In this document: positions 52,475-63,184 of the stretch, piece after piece
Numbering within the stretch: the stretch's first letter is position 1
How the letters are laid out: each line of letters opens with the position of its first letter
NCBI GenBank assembly: GCA_013334865.1
Contig: JAAXWS010000007.1
Location: 62,001 to 126,000, forward strand
From: Chlorobiaceae bacterium
Lineage (GTDB): Bacteria; Bacteroidota; Chlorobiia; Chlorobiales; Chlorobiaceae
Reading direction: 5' to 3'
DNA: 64,000 nucleotides
Position numbers and translations under genes: made by a program
Notes under the pieces: generated by a model
Database searches by the model: none
Seen by the model: the letters and a program-made list of their open reading frames with translations, nothing else
What the model was told of the DNA's origin: nothing

Positions 52475-54292
52475 ATGCCACCGACCGGAACTGAAGTCGG
52501 CATGATCAGAAATTTCTGCATTATCGCCCATATCGACCACGGGAAATCGACGCTGGCCGACCGGCTGCTCGAAGCGACCAAGACCCTTGAACGCAACCAG
52601 ATGTCCACCGCCCAGGTGCTGGACGACATGGACCTCGAACGGGAGCGCGGCATCACCATCAAGAGCCATGCGGTGCAGATGCGCCACAAGGCGAAGGACG
52701 GCAGGGAGTACGTGCTGAACCTGATCGATACCCCCGGCCACGTCGACTTCAGCTACGAGGTGTCGCGCTCGCTGGCCGCATGCGAGGGCGCGCTGCTGGT
52801 GGTGGACGCCACCCAGGGCGTGGAGGCGCAGACCATCGCCAACCTCTACCTGGCCATCGAGGCCGGGCTGGAGATCATCCCGGTGATCAACAAGATCGAC
52901 CTGCCATCGTCGGACGTCGAGGGGGTCTCCCGTCAGATCATCGACCTTATCGGCGTGAAGCAGGAGGAGATCCTGCAGGTGTCCGCGAAGGCCGGCATCG
53001 GCATCGACGACCTGCTCGAAGCGATCATCGCCCGGGTGCCCGCACCGGCGGACAACCGCGAGCAGCCGCTCAGGGCGCTCATCTTCGACTCGGTGTTCGA
53101 CGCCTACCGCGGCGCGATCGCCTACGTCCGGATTGTGGACGGTATCCTCAGGAAGGGGGATCGGGTGCGGTTCTTCGCCAACGACAAGGTTTTCCAGGCC
53201 GACGAGATCGGCAACATGAGCCTGAAGCGCAACCCGAAGGAGGTGCTCGAAGCTGGCGACGTAGGTTACCTCATCTGCTCGATCAAGGACGTCAAGGATG
53301 CCAAGGTCGGCGATACCGTGACTCTGGCTGAAAACCCTGCAAGCGAGCCTCTTGCCGGTTACAAGGATGTGAAGCCGATGGTCTTCAGCGGCCTCTATCC
53401 GGTTGAATCGAACGAGTTCGAGGACCTTCGCGAGTCGCTCGAAAAGCTCTCGCTGAACGACGCATCGCTCATCTACACTCCTGAAACCTCGGTGGCGCTC
53501 GGATTCGGCTTCCGCTGCGGATTCCTCGGGTTGCTGCACATGGAGATCATCCAGGAGCGCCTCGAACGCGAGTACAACGTGAACATCATCACGACGGTGC
53601 CGAACGTGGAGTACCGGGTGATCCAGAGCGACGGGGAGACGATCGAGGTCGACAACCCCTCGAAGATGCCCGATACGACCAAGATCAACTGGGTCGAGGA
53701 GCCGTACGTCTCGATGCAGATCATCACCATGTCGGAATACATCGGCAATATCATGAAGCTCGGCATGGAGCGCCGCGGCGAGTACAAGAACACCGACTAT
53801 CTCGATACGCAGAGGGTGAACATGCACTTCGAGTTCCCGCTGGGTGAGGTGGTGTTCGACTTCCACGACAGGCTGAAGTCGATCTCCAAGGGGTATGCCT
53901 CCATGGACTACGAATACATCGGCTACCGCCGTTCGGACCTGGTGAAGCTCGACGTGCTGCTCAACGGCGAGCCGGTCGACGCGCTCTCATCCATCGTGCA
54001 CCGCTCCAAATCCTATGAGTGGGGCCGCAAGCTCTGCCAGAAGCTGAAAGGGATCATTCCACGCCAGATGTACGAGGTTGCCATCCAGGCGGCAATCGGC
54101 AGCAGGGTGATTTCGAGGGAGACCATCTCGGCCATGCGCAAGAACGTGCTCGCCAAGTGCTATGGCGGTGACATCAGCCGCAAGCGCAAGCTGCTCGAGA
54201 AGCAGAAGGAGGGCAAGAAGCGCATGAAGCAGGTCGGCCGTGTCGAAATTCCCCAGGAGGCGTTCCTCGCGGTGCTGAACATTGACGAATAG
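52475..54292 (+). CDS. lepA: LepA, elongation factor 4
   Basis: 605 residues. GTPase motifs: [15 protein letters not shown] (G1), [18 protein letters not shown] (G2), [12 protein letters not shown] (G3), NKIDLPS (G4). Domain II, an EF-G-like domain with [20 protein letters not shown], and the LepA-specific C-terminal domain follow, ending [18 protein letters not shown]. It binds ribosomes and helps ribosome biogenesis or back-translocation under stress. A seven-unit heptamer array begins on the last base of the stop codon. The neighbour lepB is a common partner. Confidence 0.96.
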   Translation: MPPTGTEVGMIRNFCIIAHIDHGKSTLADRLLEATKTLERNQMSTAQVLDDMDLERERGITIKSHAVQMRHKAKDGREYVLNLIDTPGHVDFSYEVSRSLAACEGALLVVDATQGVEAQTIANLYLAIEAGLEIIPVINKIDLPSSDVEGVSRQIIDLIGVKQEEILQVSAKAGIGIDDLLEAIIARVPAPADNREQPLRALIFDSVFDAYRGAIAYVRIVDGILRKGDRVRFFANDKVFQADEIGNMSLKRNPKEVLEAGDVGYLICSIKDVKDAKVGDTVTLAENPASEPLAGYKDVKPMVFSGLYPVESNEFEDLRESLEKLSLNDASLIYTPETSVALGFGFRCGFLGLLHMEIIQERLEREYNVNIITTVPNVEYRVIQSDGETIEVDNPSKMPDTTKINWVEEPYVSMQIITMSEYIGNIMKLGMERRGEYKNTDYLDTQRVNMHFEFPLGEVVFDFHDRLKSISKGYASMDYEYIGYRRSDLVKLDVLLNGEPVDALSSIVHRSKSYEWGRKLCQKLKGIIPRQMYEVAIQAAIGSRVISRETISAMRKNVLAKCYGGDISRKRKLLEKQKEGKKRMKQVGRVEIPQEAFLAVLNIDE

Positions 54293-54340
54293 TGACGAGT
54301 GACGGGTAACTCGTGGTACGTGACGCGTAACGCGTGACGA
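54292..54340. repeat. Seven tandem heptamers GTNACNN after lepA
   Basis: In register: gtgacga, gtgacgg, gtaactc, gtggtac, gtgacgc, gtaacgc, gtgacga. The first base is the last base of the lepA stop codon. Same unit family as 26459-26486. Confidence 0.85.
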
Positions 54341-54386
54341 TGGAAGAAGATGCTGCTGGAGGTCATTCTTTGATCTTCACACATAC

Positions 54387-54422
54387 GACCCATAGGACCT
54401 ATCCGACCTATTGGACCCATAG
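54387..54422. repeat. Four tandem nonamers GACCYATNN between lepA and lepB
   Basis: In register: gacccatag, gacctatcc, gacctattg, gacccatag. The reverse complement of this unit forms the array at 60615-60641. Confidence 0.85.
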
Positions 54423-54504
54423 CTTTTTGACTGCCGAAGGAATCGGACGTCAGTGACGTCCTACGAAAAGGCAAAAAGAACAAACAGAACCGTTTGAACT
54501 GGAT

Positions 54505-55335
54505 ATGAACAAACCCAAAGGAACAACAGATAAAGGCAAGTCGAGGGAGTGGTTCGAAGCCCTCATCATCGCGGCCCTGGTGGCGACGGTGCTGAGGCTT
54601 TTTGTCGTCGAGTCATACCGGATCCCCACCGGGTCGATGGAGCGCACGCTGCTGGCCGGTGATTTCCTGTTCGTGAACAAGTACGTCTACGGCCCCAAGG
54701 TGCCGTTCACCGAAATCAGGCTCCCGAAGGTCCACGATGTCCGGCGTGGCGACATCATCGTGTTCAAGTTCCCGAAGGACCGCAGCCTGAACTACATCAA
54801 GCGTTGCGTCGCCCTGCCGGGTGACATGCTCGAGATCAGGCAGCGCCGGCTCTTCATCAACGGAGAACAGGTACGGCTACCGCAGCAGGCCCAGTTCATC
54901 GGCAACGAAATGCCTCCGGGCCTTGCCGACTTCCAGATCTTTCCGAGCCTTTCCGACTACAACAAGGACAACTACGGCCCGATCAGGGTGCCGCGCAAGG
55001 GTGATGTCGTCAGGCTGAACCAGGCGACCTTTCCGCTCTACCGCGACCTGATCGCCGACGAAGGACACGAGGTCAGCATGATCGGGGCTCGGGTGTACGT
55101 GGACGGCATGTCGCAGTCGACCTACACGGTGGGGAAGAACTACTACTTCGCGATGGGCGACAACCGCGACAACAGCCTTGACAGTCGCTACTGGGGTTTC
55201 CTCCCTGAGAGCGACGTGGTCGGCCAGGCGCTCATGGTCTACTGGTCATGGGATCCGGACATGTCCCTGCTCACCGACCCGGTAGGCAAGGTCACCTCGA
55301 TACGCTGGGGCAGGACGGGCCTTCTTGTCCATTGA
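54505..55335 (+). CDS. lepB: LepB, signal peptidase I
   Basis: 276 residues. One membrane anchor (EALIIAALVATVLRLFVVES) then the catalytic Ser44 in YRIPTGSMERTLL and the general-base Lys99 in NYIKRCVALPGDML. A late box GDNRDNSLDSRYWGF completes the S26 family pattern. It cleaves signal peptides of secreted proteins on the periplasmic side. The 3' end overlaps the convergent minus-strand gene by about 90 bases. Confidence 0.94.
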   Translation: MNKPKGTTDKGKSREWFEALIIAALVATVLRLFVVESYRIPTGSMERTLLAGDFLFVNKYVYGPKVPFTEIRLPKVHDVRRGDIIVFKFPKDRSLNYIKRCVALPGDMLEIRQRRLFINGEQVRLPQQAQFIGNEMPPGLADFQIFPSLSDYNKDNYGPIRVPRKGDVVRLNQATFPLYRDLIADEGHEVSMIGARVYVDGMSQSTYTVGKNYYFAMGDNRDNSLDSRYWGFLPESDVVGQALMVYWSWDPDMSLLTDPVGKVTSIRWGRTGLLVH

Positions 55336-55833
55336 AGTGACCCCTTCTTCGCATCGGAGCAGCAGCGTTTTCGACACCTGCATGGTCGCGGCTTCTGCAC
55401 TGGATGGCCTGACCATGAAGAGGCCGATGTCCGGGCAGGAGATGTCGAGCTGGTCGAGCCTGATGCGGCGGGGCTGCTGCGGGCTGCCGGAGCCGACGGC
55501 GACCAGTTCGAGACCTTCCAGGGTCAGTGTGCTTAAATCAGGGCTGGTTTCCAGGGAGCCGATCGTGAGTTGGTAACGGTTTCCGGCAACGGAGCTGAAT
55601 GCCCGGCCGAGTTTTGCCCTGAATGTATGGTCGAGGTAGAGGTTGGTCGCGCTCCAGAGGGCGAGGTAGGCGAGCGTGAACAGGACTCCCGGGGAGAGCA
55701 TGAGCGCCTTGAGCCATTTCAGGCCGAAGCCGGGTACAGGTTGCATGAAGTCACGGGCCTTGTTTACTTGGAGGAGTGCCTGTTGAATCAATTTATAAGA
55801 TTTTTTCCCTTTATCGAAGCAGTCAATATTCAT
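55246..55833 (-). CDS. Membrane-anchored protein of unknown function (AsmA/DUF748-like start), possibly truncated
   Basis: 195 residues from the ATG at 55831-55833. One transmembrane segment (LSPGVLFTLAYLALWSATNL) precedes a start like that of AsmA/DUF748 proteins: AFSSVAGNRYQLTIGSLETS, TLTLEGLELVA. The final ~30 residues are read from the antisense of lepB, and the protein is much shorter than DUF748 proteins, so it may be a truncated relic. Its start codon overlaps that of trpE on the other strand (CATG, 55831-55834). I do not recognise a specific function. Confidence 0.5.
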   Translation of the reverse strand: MNIDCFDKGKKSYKLIQQALLQVNKARDFMQPVPGFGLKWLKALMLSPGVLFTLAYLALWSATNLYLDHTFRAKLGRAFSSVAGNRYQLTIGSLETSPDLSTLTLEGLELVAVGSGSPQQPRRIRLDQLDISCPDIGLFMVRPSSAEAATMQVSKTLLLRCEEGVTSMDKKARPAPAYRGDLAYRVGEQGHVRIP

Positions 55834-57346
55834 GACCATCACTCTTTCATCGGGCCCCAACGGTGAGGCGGCAGCGCCGGCGTTCATGCTCACCCCCCTT
55901 GTCAGGACCTTCCAGGCGGATACCGAAACCCCGGTTTCGGTCTACCTGAAGATGCAGCGACCTTTCTCCTGCCTCCTCGAATCGGTCGAGGGTGAGGAGC
56001 TGCTTGCCCGTTTCTCCTATATTGCCGTCGACCCTGTGGCGGTGCTGAAGGGCACGGTCGGCGGTGAGGTTTCGATCGATATCCGTGATGAGCGGTTCCG
56101 CAGCCTCGAATCCACCGTCCGTGATGGACAGGATCTCCGCGGAATCGTCGACCGCTGCCTTGAAGCCTTCTCCTCAGCCGAGATGCCCCGCAGCAAGAGC
56201 GGCTCGCCGTCCATGACCACCTCCGGCGTGTTCGGCTATTTCGGTTACGACACCATGCACCTCATCGAGAAGATCCCGGCCGCCGAACTTCCCGACCCGG
56301 CCGCCCTTCCCGACCTCTGCCTGCTCTTCTGCGATACGCTGGTCGTATTCGACAACGTGATGCGCAAGCTGTTCGTCGTGGCCAACTACCTCGACGAGGC
56401 GGACCGGCTACGAGCCGAGCGGAAGATCGAGGAGCTTGCCGCCCTCGTGTTCGAGCCGCTCGACCGCGACCTGGTGCCGCTCCGCCCCGAGATTCCCGAG
56501 CCGGTGGTGTCGAACACCACCCGCGAGGAGTACTACGGCAAGGTGCTCAAGGCCAAGGAGTACATCCTCAGCGGCGACATCTTCCAGGTGCAGGTCTCCC
56601 AGCGCCTGCAGCGGAAACTGCATACCCGTCCGTTCGACGTCTACCGCGTGCTGCGTACCATCAACCCGTCGCCCTACCTCTACTTCTTCGATTTCGATGA
56701 TTTCCAGGTAGTCGGCTCCTCGCCCGAACTTCTCGTGAAGGTCGAACGCGACCACTCCGGGCGACGCATGGTCGATACCCGGCCGATCGCCGGGACCCGC
56801 CGCCGCGGGGAGAGCTTCGAGGATGACGAACGCATCGCCCGCGAGCTGCTCTCCGACGAGAAGGAGTGCGCCGAGCACCTGATGCTCATCGACCTCAGCC
56901 GCAACGACATCGGCAGGATCGCCAGGATAGGAACTGTCGAGACCAACGAAATGATGGTGATCGAGAAGTATTCGCACGTCATGCACATCGTCAGCAACGT
57001 CAGGGGCGAGCTGCAGGAGGGCCTGAGCGCCATGGATGCCTTCTGGTCGTGCTTCCCGGCCGGGACGCTGACCGGTGCGCCGAAGGTTCGTTCCATGGAG
57101 ATCATCTACGAACTCGAAAAAGAGAAGCGCGGCCTTTACGGCGGGGCGGTGGGGTACCTCGATTTCCGTGGGACCCTCACCACGGCCATCGCCATCCGCA
57201 CCATGGTCATCCGTGACGGTATCATCTATTTCCAGGCGGCCGGCGGCATCGTTGCCGACTCGACGCCGGAAAACGAATACGAAGAGACCATGAACAAAAT
57301 GAGGGCCGGGCTGACCGCCCTCGAAAGCATCGAGACAGCATCCTGA
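55832..57346 (+). CDS. trpE: TrpE, anthranilate synthase component I
   Basis: 504 residues. The N-terminal part carries the tryptophan-feedback segment LLESVEGEELLARFSYIAVD. The chorismate-binding domain has GDIFQVQVSQRL, RTINPSPYLYFFDFDDFQVV, RPIAGTRRRG, LLSDEKECAEHLMLIDLSRN and the C-terminal AAGGIVADSTPENEY. It makes anthranilate from chorismate with glutamine amidotransferase TrpG, which is not in this window. Its start codon overlaps that of the minus-strand gene, so its promoter must lie within that gene. Confidence 0.94.
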   Translation: MTITLSSGPNGEAAAPAFMLTPLVRTFQADTETPVSVYLKMQRPFSCLLESVEGEELLARFSYIAVDPVAVLKGTVGGEVSIDIRDERFRSLESTVRDGQDLRGIVDRCLEAFSSAEMPRSKSGSPSMTTSGVFGYFGYDTMHLIEKIPAAELPDPAALPDLCLLFCDTLVVFDNVMRKLFVVANYLDEADRLRAERKIEELAALVFEPLDRDLVPLRPEIPEPVVSNTTREEYYGKVLKAKEYILSGDIFQVQVSQRLQRKLHTRPFDVYRVLRTINPSPYLYFFDFDDFQVVGSSPELLVKVERDHSGRRMVDTRPIAGTRRRGESFEDDERIARELLSDEKECAEHLMLIDLSRNDIGRIARIGTVETNEMMVIEKYSHVMHIVSNVRGELQEGLSAMDAFWSCFPAGTLTGAPKVRSMEIIYELEKEKRGLYGGAVGYLDFRGTLTTAIAIRTMVIRDGIIYFQAAGGIVADSTPENEYEETMNKMRAGLTALESIETAS

Positions 57347-57368
57347 CCAACCCCAATCCGGAGAAGCC

Positions 57369-58853
57369 ATGAGCAGCATACGCAGGAAGTTCAGATCCCT
57401 CGTCATCCTGTCGGCGGGCGTTGTCGCCGGCACCTGTGCCTTGTCAGAACCCGGGCTTCCGGGCTATGGCATGCGTATCGCCATGGGCCCGCCTGAGGCC
57501 GTCGCCGCCGAATTTCCCGGAAGCCAGACCCTGGTCGACCTGAACCAGGCATTCGTGCGGATCTCGGAAAGCGCGACTCCGTCGGTGGTAACCATTTACA
57601 CCGAAACCAGGATCGACCGTCCGTCGCCCTTCTTCAGCGGCCCCTTCGCCGAGTTCTTCAACATGCCGAAGCAGCAGGGAGGCAACGGGCTCAAAGAGGT
57701 CCGCCACGGTCTCGGTTCAGGCGTGATCGTCAGCGCCGACGGATACATCCTCACCAACAACCACGTGATCGACGGAGCTGACACCATTTCGATCACGACC
57801 TCGGACAATCGCAGGATCCCGGCCAAGGTCGTGGGCACCGATCCTCGCACCGACATCGCGGTCATCAAGGTCCAGGCGACCGGCCTGAAGCCGATCGCCA
57901 TCGGTGACAGCGACCGGCTCAAGGTCGGCGAATGGGTGCTGGCCATCGGAAGTCCGATGCGCGAGAATCTTGCCCGTACGGTCACCCACGGCATCGTGAG
58001 CGCGAAGGGGCGCGCCAACGTCGGCCTTGCGGACTATGAGGATTTCATCCAGACTGACGCGGCGATCAATCCCGGAAACTCGGGAGGCGCGCTGATCAAC
58101 ATCAACGGCGAGCTGGTGGGCATCAACACAGCCATCGCCAGCCGGACCGGCGGGTTCGAAGGCATCGGCTTCGCTGTCCCGTCCAATATGGCCAGCAAGG
58201 TGCTCAACGCGCTGGTGAAGAGCGGCAGGGTGACCCGGGGCTACCTTGGCATCACCATCCAGGATATCGACGAAAACCTCGCCAAGGGCCTGAACGTCCG
58301 GGAGCGTGAAGGGGTGCTGGTCGGCACGGTCATCGACCGGGGCCCGGCCGCGAAAGCCGGCATCAGGACCGGCGACGTGATCCTCGAGTTCAACGGGCGC
58401 AAGGTATCGGGCTCGGTCGAGCTGCGCAACGCCATCGCGATCCAGGAACCAGGTTCAACCGCGACCCTCGTGATCAATCGTGATGGTGCGACAAGGACGG
58501 TGCCGGTCCGTCTGGAGCCACAGCCCGACAAGCCCGGAGCCACGACCGAGCAGACCTCCAGGTCGGAAGGCAGCGTATTGGGTTTCACCGCCTCGGCGCT
58601 CGACGCCCAGACCGCCGAGCAGATGCAGAAAAAGGCCGATTCGAGAAGGGTGGTCGTGACGGCAGTGCTCGGCTCGAGCCAGGCGGACCGTGCAGGGCTC
58701 AAGCCGGGAGACATGATCATTTCCGTCGACAAGAAGCAGGTGACCTCGTATGCGGCATTCAGCGAGGCGATCAAGGGCAAGAAGCGCGGCGACATGCTGC
58801 TCCTGCTGGTCGAACGGGGATGGAGCCGCATCTATTTGGCCTTTAATCTCTGA
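57369..58853 (+). CDS. HtrA/DegP-type periplasmic serine protease with two PDZ domains
   Basis: 494 residues. A hydrophobic N-terminus (VILSAGVVAGTCALS) suggests export. The trypsin-like domain has catalytic His in TNNHVIDGAD, Asp in DPRTDIAVIK and Ser in INPGNSGGALININ. PDZ1 follows near 290-380 (RGYLGITIQDIDE, then VLVGTVIDRGPAAKAGIRTG) and PDZ2 near 400-490 (GSSQADRAGLKPGDMIISVD). It degrades or refolds misfolded envelope proteins. The call Do/DegQ-like is safe; the exact orthologue is not. It is followed by a strong terminator. Confidence 0.93.
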   Translation: MSSIRRKFRSLVILSAGVVAGTCALSEPGLPGYGMRIAMGPPEAVAAEFPGSQTLVDLNQAFVRISESATPSVVTIYTETRIDRPSPFFSGPFAEFFNMPKQQGGNGLKEVRHGLGSGVIVSADGYILTNNHVIDGADTISITTSDNRRIPAKVVGTDPRTDIAVIKVQATGLKPIAIGDSDRLKVGEWVLAIGSPMRENLARTVTHGIVSAKGRANVGLADYEDFIQTDAAINPGNSGGALININGELVGINTAIASRTGGFEGIGFAVPSNMASKVLNALVKSGRVTRGYLGITIQDIDENLAKGLNVREREGVLVGTVIDRGPAAKAGIRTGDVILEFNGRKVSGSVELRNAIAIQEPGSTATLVINRDGATRTVPVRLEPQPDKPGATTEQTSRSEGSVLGFTASALDAQTAEQMQKKADSRRVVVTAVLGSSQADRAGLKPGDMIISVDKKQVTSYAAFSEAIKGKKRGDMLLLLVERGWSRIYLAFNL

Positions 58854-58895
58854 TGCCGTTTTGCCCTGAGGAGAAAGATGCGTACATTCTGACAG

Positions 58896-58937
58896 GAAGT
58901 AAAGTCAGCCCGGTTGCTGACTTTACTTCTTTTTTGT
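58896..58937 (+). terminator. Rho-independent terminator after the HtrA gene
   Basis: A perfect 14-base stem: GAAGTAAAGTCAGC (58896-58909), loop ccggtt, GCTGACTTTACTTC (58916-58929), followed by TTTTTTGTT. Confidence 0.92.
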
Positions 58938-59066
58938 TAGCCAGCTGTGTGACACAGGAGCTTCGGATTTCGGGCCGTGCTGCCTGTCCGGAGCCGGATG
59001 ACGAATGTTATGACCGAGAGGTGACTGTGATGCCCTTTCGTATTGCAAACCAAAACCAGTATCGCC

Positions 59067-59546
59067 ATGAGTGATCGCATTTATCTGACCAGGGATGGCT
59101 ACAACCGGCTCAAGGAGGATCTTCATGTGCTGACCACGCAGACCCGCAAGGAGGTGCTCGAAAAGATCGCCGAAGCGCGTTCCCACGGTGACCTCAGCGA
59201 AAACGCGGAATATGATGCGGCGCGTGAGGAGCAGTCCCAGCTCGAATCGCGGATCGTCGATCTCGAAAACAAGCTTGCCGCGGCCACTATCCTCGATCCG
59301 AAGCAGATCAAGACCGACCGGGTCTATATCCTTACCTCCGTCAAGCTTCGCGACCTCCAGGGCGAAAACGGGATCATCGAATACACCCTTGTCTCTTCGG
59401 AAGAGTCCGACGCCGATCTCGGCAAAATCTCGGTCCGTTCTCCCGTCGGAAAGTCACTGATCGGCAAGTCGGTCGGCGACAAGGTCCGCATCAGCGTACC
59501 CAAGGGGGAACTCCATTATGAGATATTGGAGATTTTCGTTAAATAA
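59067..59546 (+). CDS. greA: GreA, transcript cleavage factor
   Basis: 159 residues from the ATG at 59067. The N-terminal coiled coil includes [19 protein letters not shown] and the acidic tip region [20 protein letters not shown], diagnostic for GreA. The FKBP-like C-terminal domain has [20 protein letters not shown] and [13 protein letters not shown]. It enters the RNA polymerase channel and stimulates cleavage of backtracked RNA. The next gene starts 26 bases after its stop. Confidence 0.95.
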   Translation: MSDRIYLTRDGYNRLKEDLHVLTTQTRKEVLEKIAEARSHGDLSENAEYDAAREEQSQLESRIVDLENKLAAATILDPKQIKTDRVYILTSVKLRDLQGENGIIEYTLVSSEESDADLGKISVRSPVGKSLIGKSVGDKVRISVPKGELHYEILEIFVK

Positions 59547-59571
59547 CGAAACTAATTCTAATTCGACTTCC

Positions 59572-59796
59572 ATGGGAAAACGACAGATCATCTACACCAC
59601 GAAGCAGATCGGCGGGAGCCGCGAACTGCTCGACAAGGAGATCAACCTGGTCACCAAAGCGCAGCGAGTCTGGCACGGCCGCATCACGGCTCTCGACAAC
59701 GACAAGCTCGAACTCAAGGACTCCCGTTCTGGAAAGCATACCTTCCAGATCTCCGAAATTGACAAAATCTACCGTGAGGTAGTAACCGATTACTGA
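59572..59796 (+). CDS. Small conserved-looking protein between greA and tpiA
   Basis: 74 residues from the ATG at 59572 (in frame with an ATG at 59518 that lies inside greA). It starts [20 protein letters not shown] and contains [20 protein letters not shown] with [15 protein letters not shown] at the end. Predicted beta-rich and charged, with no membrane segment. It lies 26 bases after greA and one base before tpiA, so it is almost surely translated from the same message. I do not recognise a family; the short gene spacing argues against a random frame. Confidence 0.65.
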   Translation: MGKRQIIYTTKQIGGSRELLDKEINLVTKAQRVWHGRITALDNDKLELKDSRSGKHTFQISEIDKIYREVVTDY

Positions 59797-59797
59797 C

Positions 59798-60550
59798 ATG
59801 CGCACAAAAATCATTGTTGGCAACTGGAAGATGAACAATACCGTTGCCGAATCCCTCGAGCTGGCTACCGAGATCGCCGAAAAGGTTGGCAAAGGCATCC
59901 ATTGCTGCGAGGTTGGCATCGCCCCGACGTTCCTTGCCCTTCATGAGGTCGGCAAGGTGATCGAGTGGAGCGACATCGCCCTTTCCGCCCAGAACTGCCA
60001 TTACGAGAACGACGGCGCCTTCACGGGCGAAGTCTCTGCGGGCATGCTGGCCGCAGCCGGTTGCCGTTACGTCATCCTCGGGCACTCCGAGCGCCGGCAG
60101 CTTTTCGGGGAGACCAGCGCTATCGTCAACCGCAAGGTGAAGAAGGCCATCGAAGAGGGGCTGCGCGTCATCCTGTGCGTCGGCGAGACGCTTCAGGAGC
60201 GTGAGCTTGGCATTACCGAAAGCGTCATTACCGGACAGGTTGTCGAGGGGCTCGACGGTGTCAGCGACATCAGCAACCTGGTTATCGCCTATGAACCCGT
60301 CTGGGCCATCGGCACCGGCAAGACCGCCACGAGTGCCCAGGCCGAAGAGGTCCACGCCTCGATCCGCGCGACGGTCGCCGGCCTTTACGGCCAGACGGCT
60401 GCAGACCACCTCCGCATCCAGTACGGCGGCAGCATGAAGCCCTCAAACGCAGCCGAACTTCTCTCCATGCCCAACATCGACGGCGGGCTGATCGGCGGGG
60501 CAAGTCTGAACGCAGCAGATTTCATGGCCATCGTCCAGGCCGCCTGCTGA
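59798..60550 (+). CDS. tpiA: TpiA, triosephosphate isomerase
   Basis: 250 residues. [19 protein letters not shown] carries the Asn and Lys of the active site. The catalytic His is in [15 protein letters not shown], and the catalytic Glu in [16 protein letters not shown]. The phosphate loop is near [15 protein letters not shown]. It interconverts dihydroxyacetone phosphate and glyceraldehyde-3-phosphate, the step next to Gap. Confidence 0.96.
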   Translation: MRTKIIVGNWKMNNTVAESLELATEIAEKVGKGIHCCEVGIAPTFLALHEVGKVIEWSDIALSAQNCHYENDGAFTGEVSAGMLAAAGCRYVILGHSERRQLFGETSAIVNRKVKKAIEEGLRVILCVGETLQERELGITESVITGQVVEGLDGVSDISNLVIAYEPVWAIGTGKTATSAQAEEVHASIRATVAGLYGQTAADHLRIQYGGSMKPSNAAELLSMPNIDGGLIGGASLNAADFMAIVQAAC

Positions 60551-60568
60551 AGAAGGGGGGGGTTAGTT

Positions 60569-60611
60569 TTACAATGCAAAAGGCTGCCATCGGCAGCCTT
60601 TTGCATTGTAA
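60569..60611. terminator. 20-bp perfect palindrome between tpiA and thiC
   Basis: The stem TTACAATGCAAAAGGCTGCC (60569-60588) pairs fully with 60592-60611 across the loop atc. A CCTTTTGC stretch lies inside the arm. It can act on both strands, ending tpiA and the convergent thiC. Confidence 0.8.
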
Positions 60612-60614
60612 GGA

Positions 60615-60641
60615 ATGGGTCGGATGGGTCGAATAGGTCAG
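60615..60641. repeat. Three tandem nonamers ATRGGTCNN after the tpiA terminator
   Basis: In register: atgggtcgg, atgggtcga, ataggtcag, then acccat. The unit is the reverse complement of the GACCYATNN unit at 54387-54422. The array lies a few bases from the stop of thiC on the other strand. Confidence 0.8.
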
Positions 60642-60649
60642 ACCCATGC

Positions 60650-62431
<1,782 letters not shown>

Positions 62432-62577
62432 TCACGATAACCAAAATAGCCATGATTTCCAAGCCGGGCGGGCATCCCCCGGGCCTTCGCATCCAGCGGA
62501 AGGCTTGTGAAATCGCGGCGGATTTACTAAGATAGGCGAATGCTCATATCGCAGCGACCAACAACAACAGACTATTC

Positions 62578-63021
62578 ATGAAGCATTTCGCACTGTTTGC
62601 GGCGACGGGCCTTCTGGTTCTCGGCGCATGCAGCCCACAGAAAACCGAAACCATGGCGCCGGCGGCACCGGAACAGGCCGTGCCGACGCAGGCCGCAAAT
62701 GAAAACGCCGAGCTCGCCAACGGCGAGAAGCCTTCGGAGTTCGACCAGCATATCACCGATCCCAAGGTCGCGGCCGGCGAGGAGATCTACGAACGAAGCT
62801 GCGCCGGCTGCCACGACAGCGGCACCGGCGGGGCGCCGAAACCGGGCAACAGGGAGGAGTGGACGGCACGAATCCCTCTGGGCCTGGAGGCCTTGACGCA
62901 GAAGTCGATCGACGGTTACGAAGGCAAGAAGGGCGCCATGCCTCCGAAAGGCGGCAACGAAGAGCTCAGCAGGCAAGAGGTTGCCAACGCGGTGCTGTAT
63001 ATGGTGGAGCGCTCGAAGTAA
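62578..63021 (+). CDS. Lipoprotein cytochrome c (c5-like)
   Basis: 147 residues. A signal peptide ends in the lipobox VLGAC with Cys18, so the mature protein is membrane-anchored. A Pro/Ala/Glu linker (about 19-55) precedes the haem site CAGCH at 75-79; the probable Met ligand is in GAMPPKGGNEELS near 120. The last helix QEVANAVLYMVERSK is typical of small class I cytochromes c5/c-555. It could carry electrons to the cbb3 oxidase or the photosynthetic reaction centre; the partner is not shown by the sequence. Confidence 0.85.
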   Translation: MKHFALFAATGLLVLGACSPQKTETMAPAAPEQAVPTQAANENAELANGEKPSEFDQHITDPKVAAGEEIYERSCAGCHDSGTGGAPKPGNREEWTARIPLGLEALTQKSIDGYEGKKGAMPPKGGNEELSRQEVANAVLYMVERSK

Positions 63022-63060
63022 GCCCGAATCTCTCAGCCCGAGCAGATCAGCGAGTTTGGA

Positions 63061-63086
63061 AGCCAGGCCCCGGCCTGGCTTTTTCC
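63061..63086 (+). terminator. Terminator after the cytochrome c gene
   Basis: GCCAGGCC (63062-63069) pairs with GGCCTGGC (63072-63079), effectively a 7-bp stem with a small loop, followed by TTTTTTCC. Confidence 0.7.
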
Positions 63087-63184
63087 ATGCATGGAAGAGG
63101 TGCTTCAGGCTGTTTCAGAACGACCGCCTTTTATGTAAATTGCGTGCCTTGTTCCTGTTTACCACCCAACAGCTTCGGAGGCCC

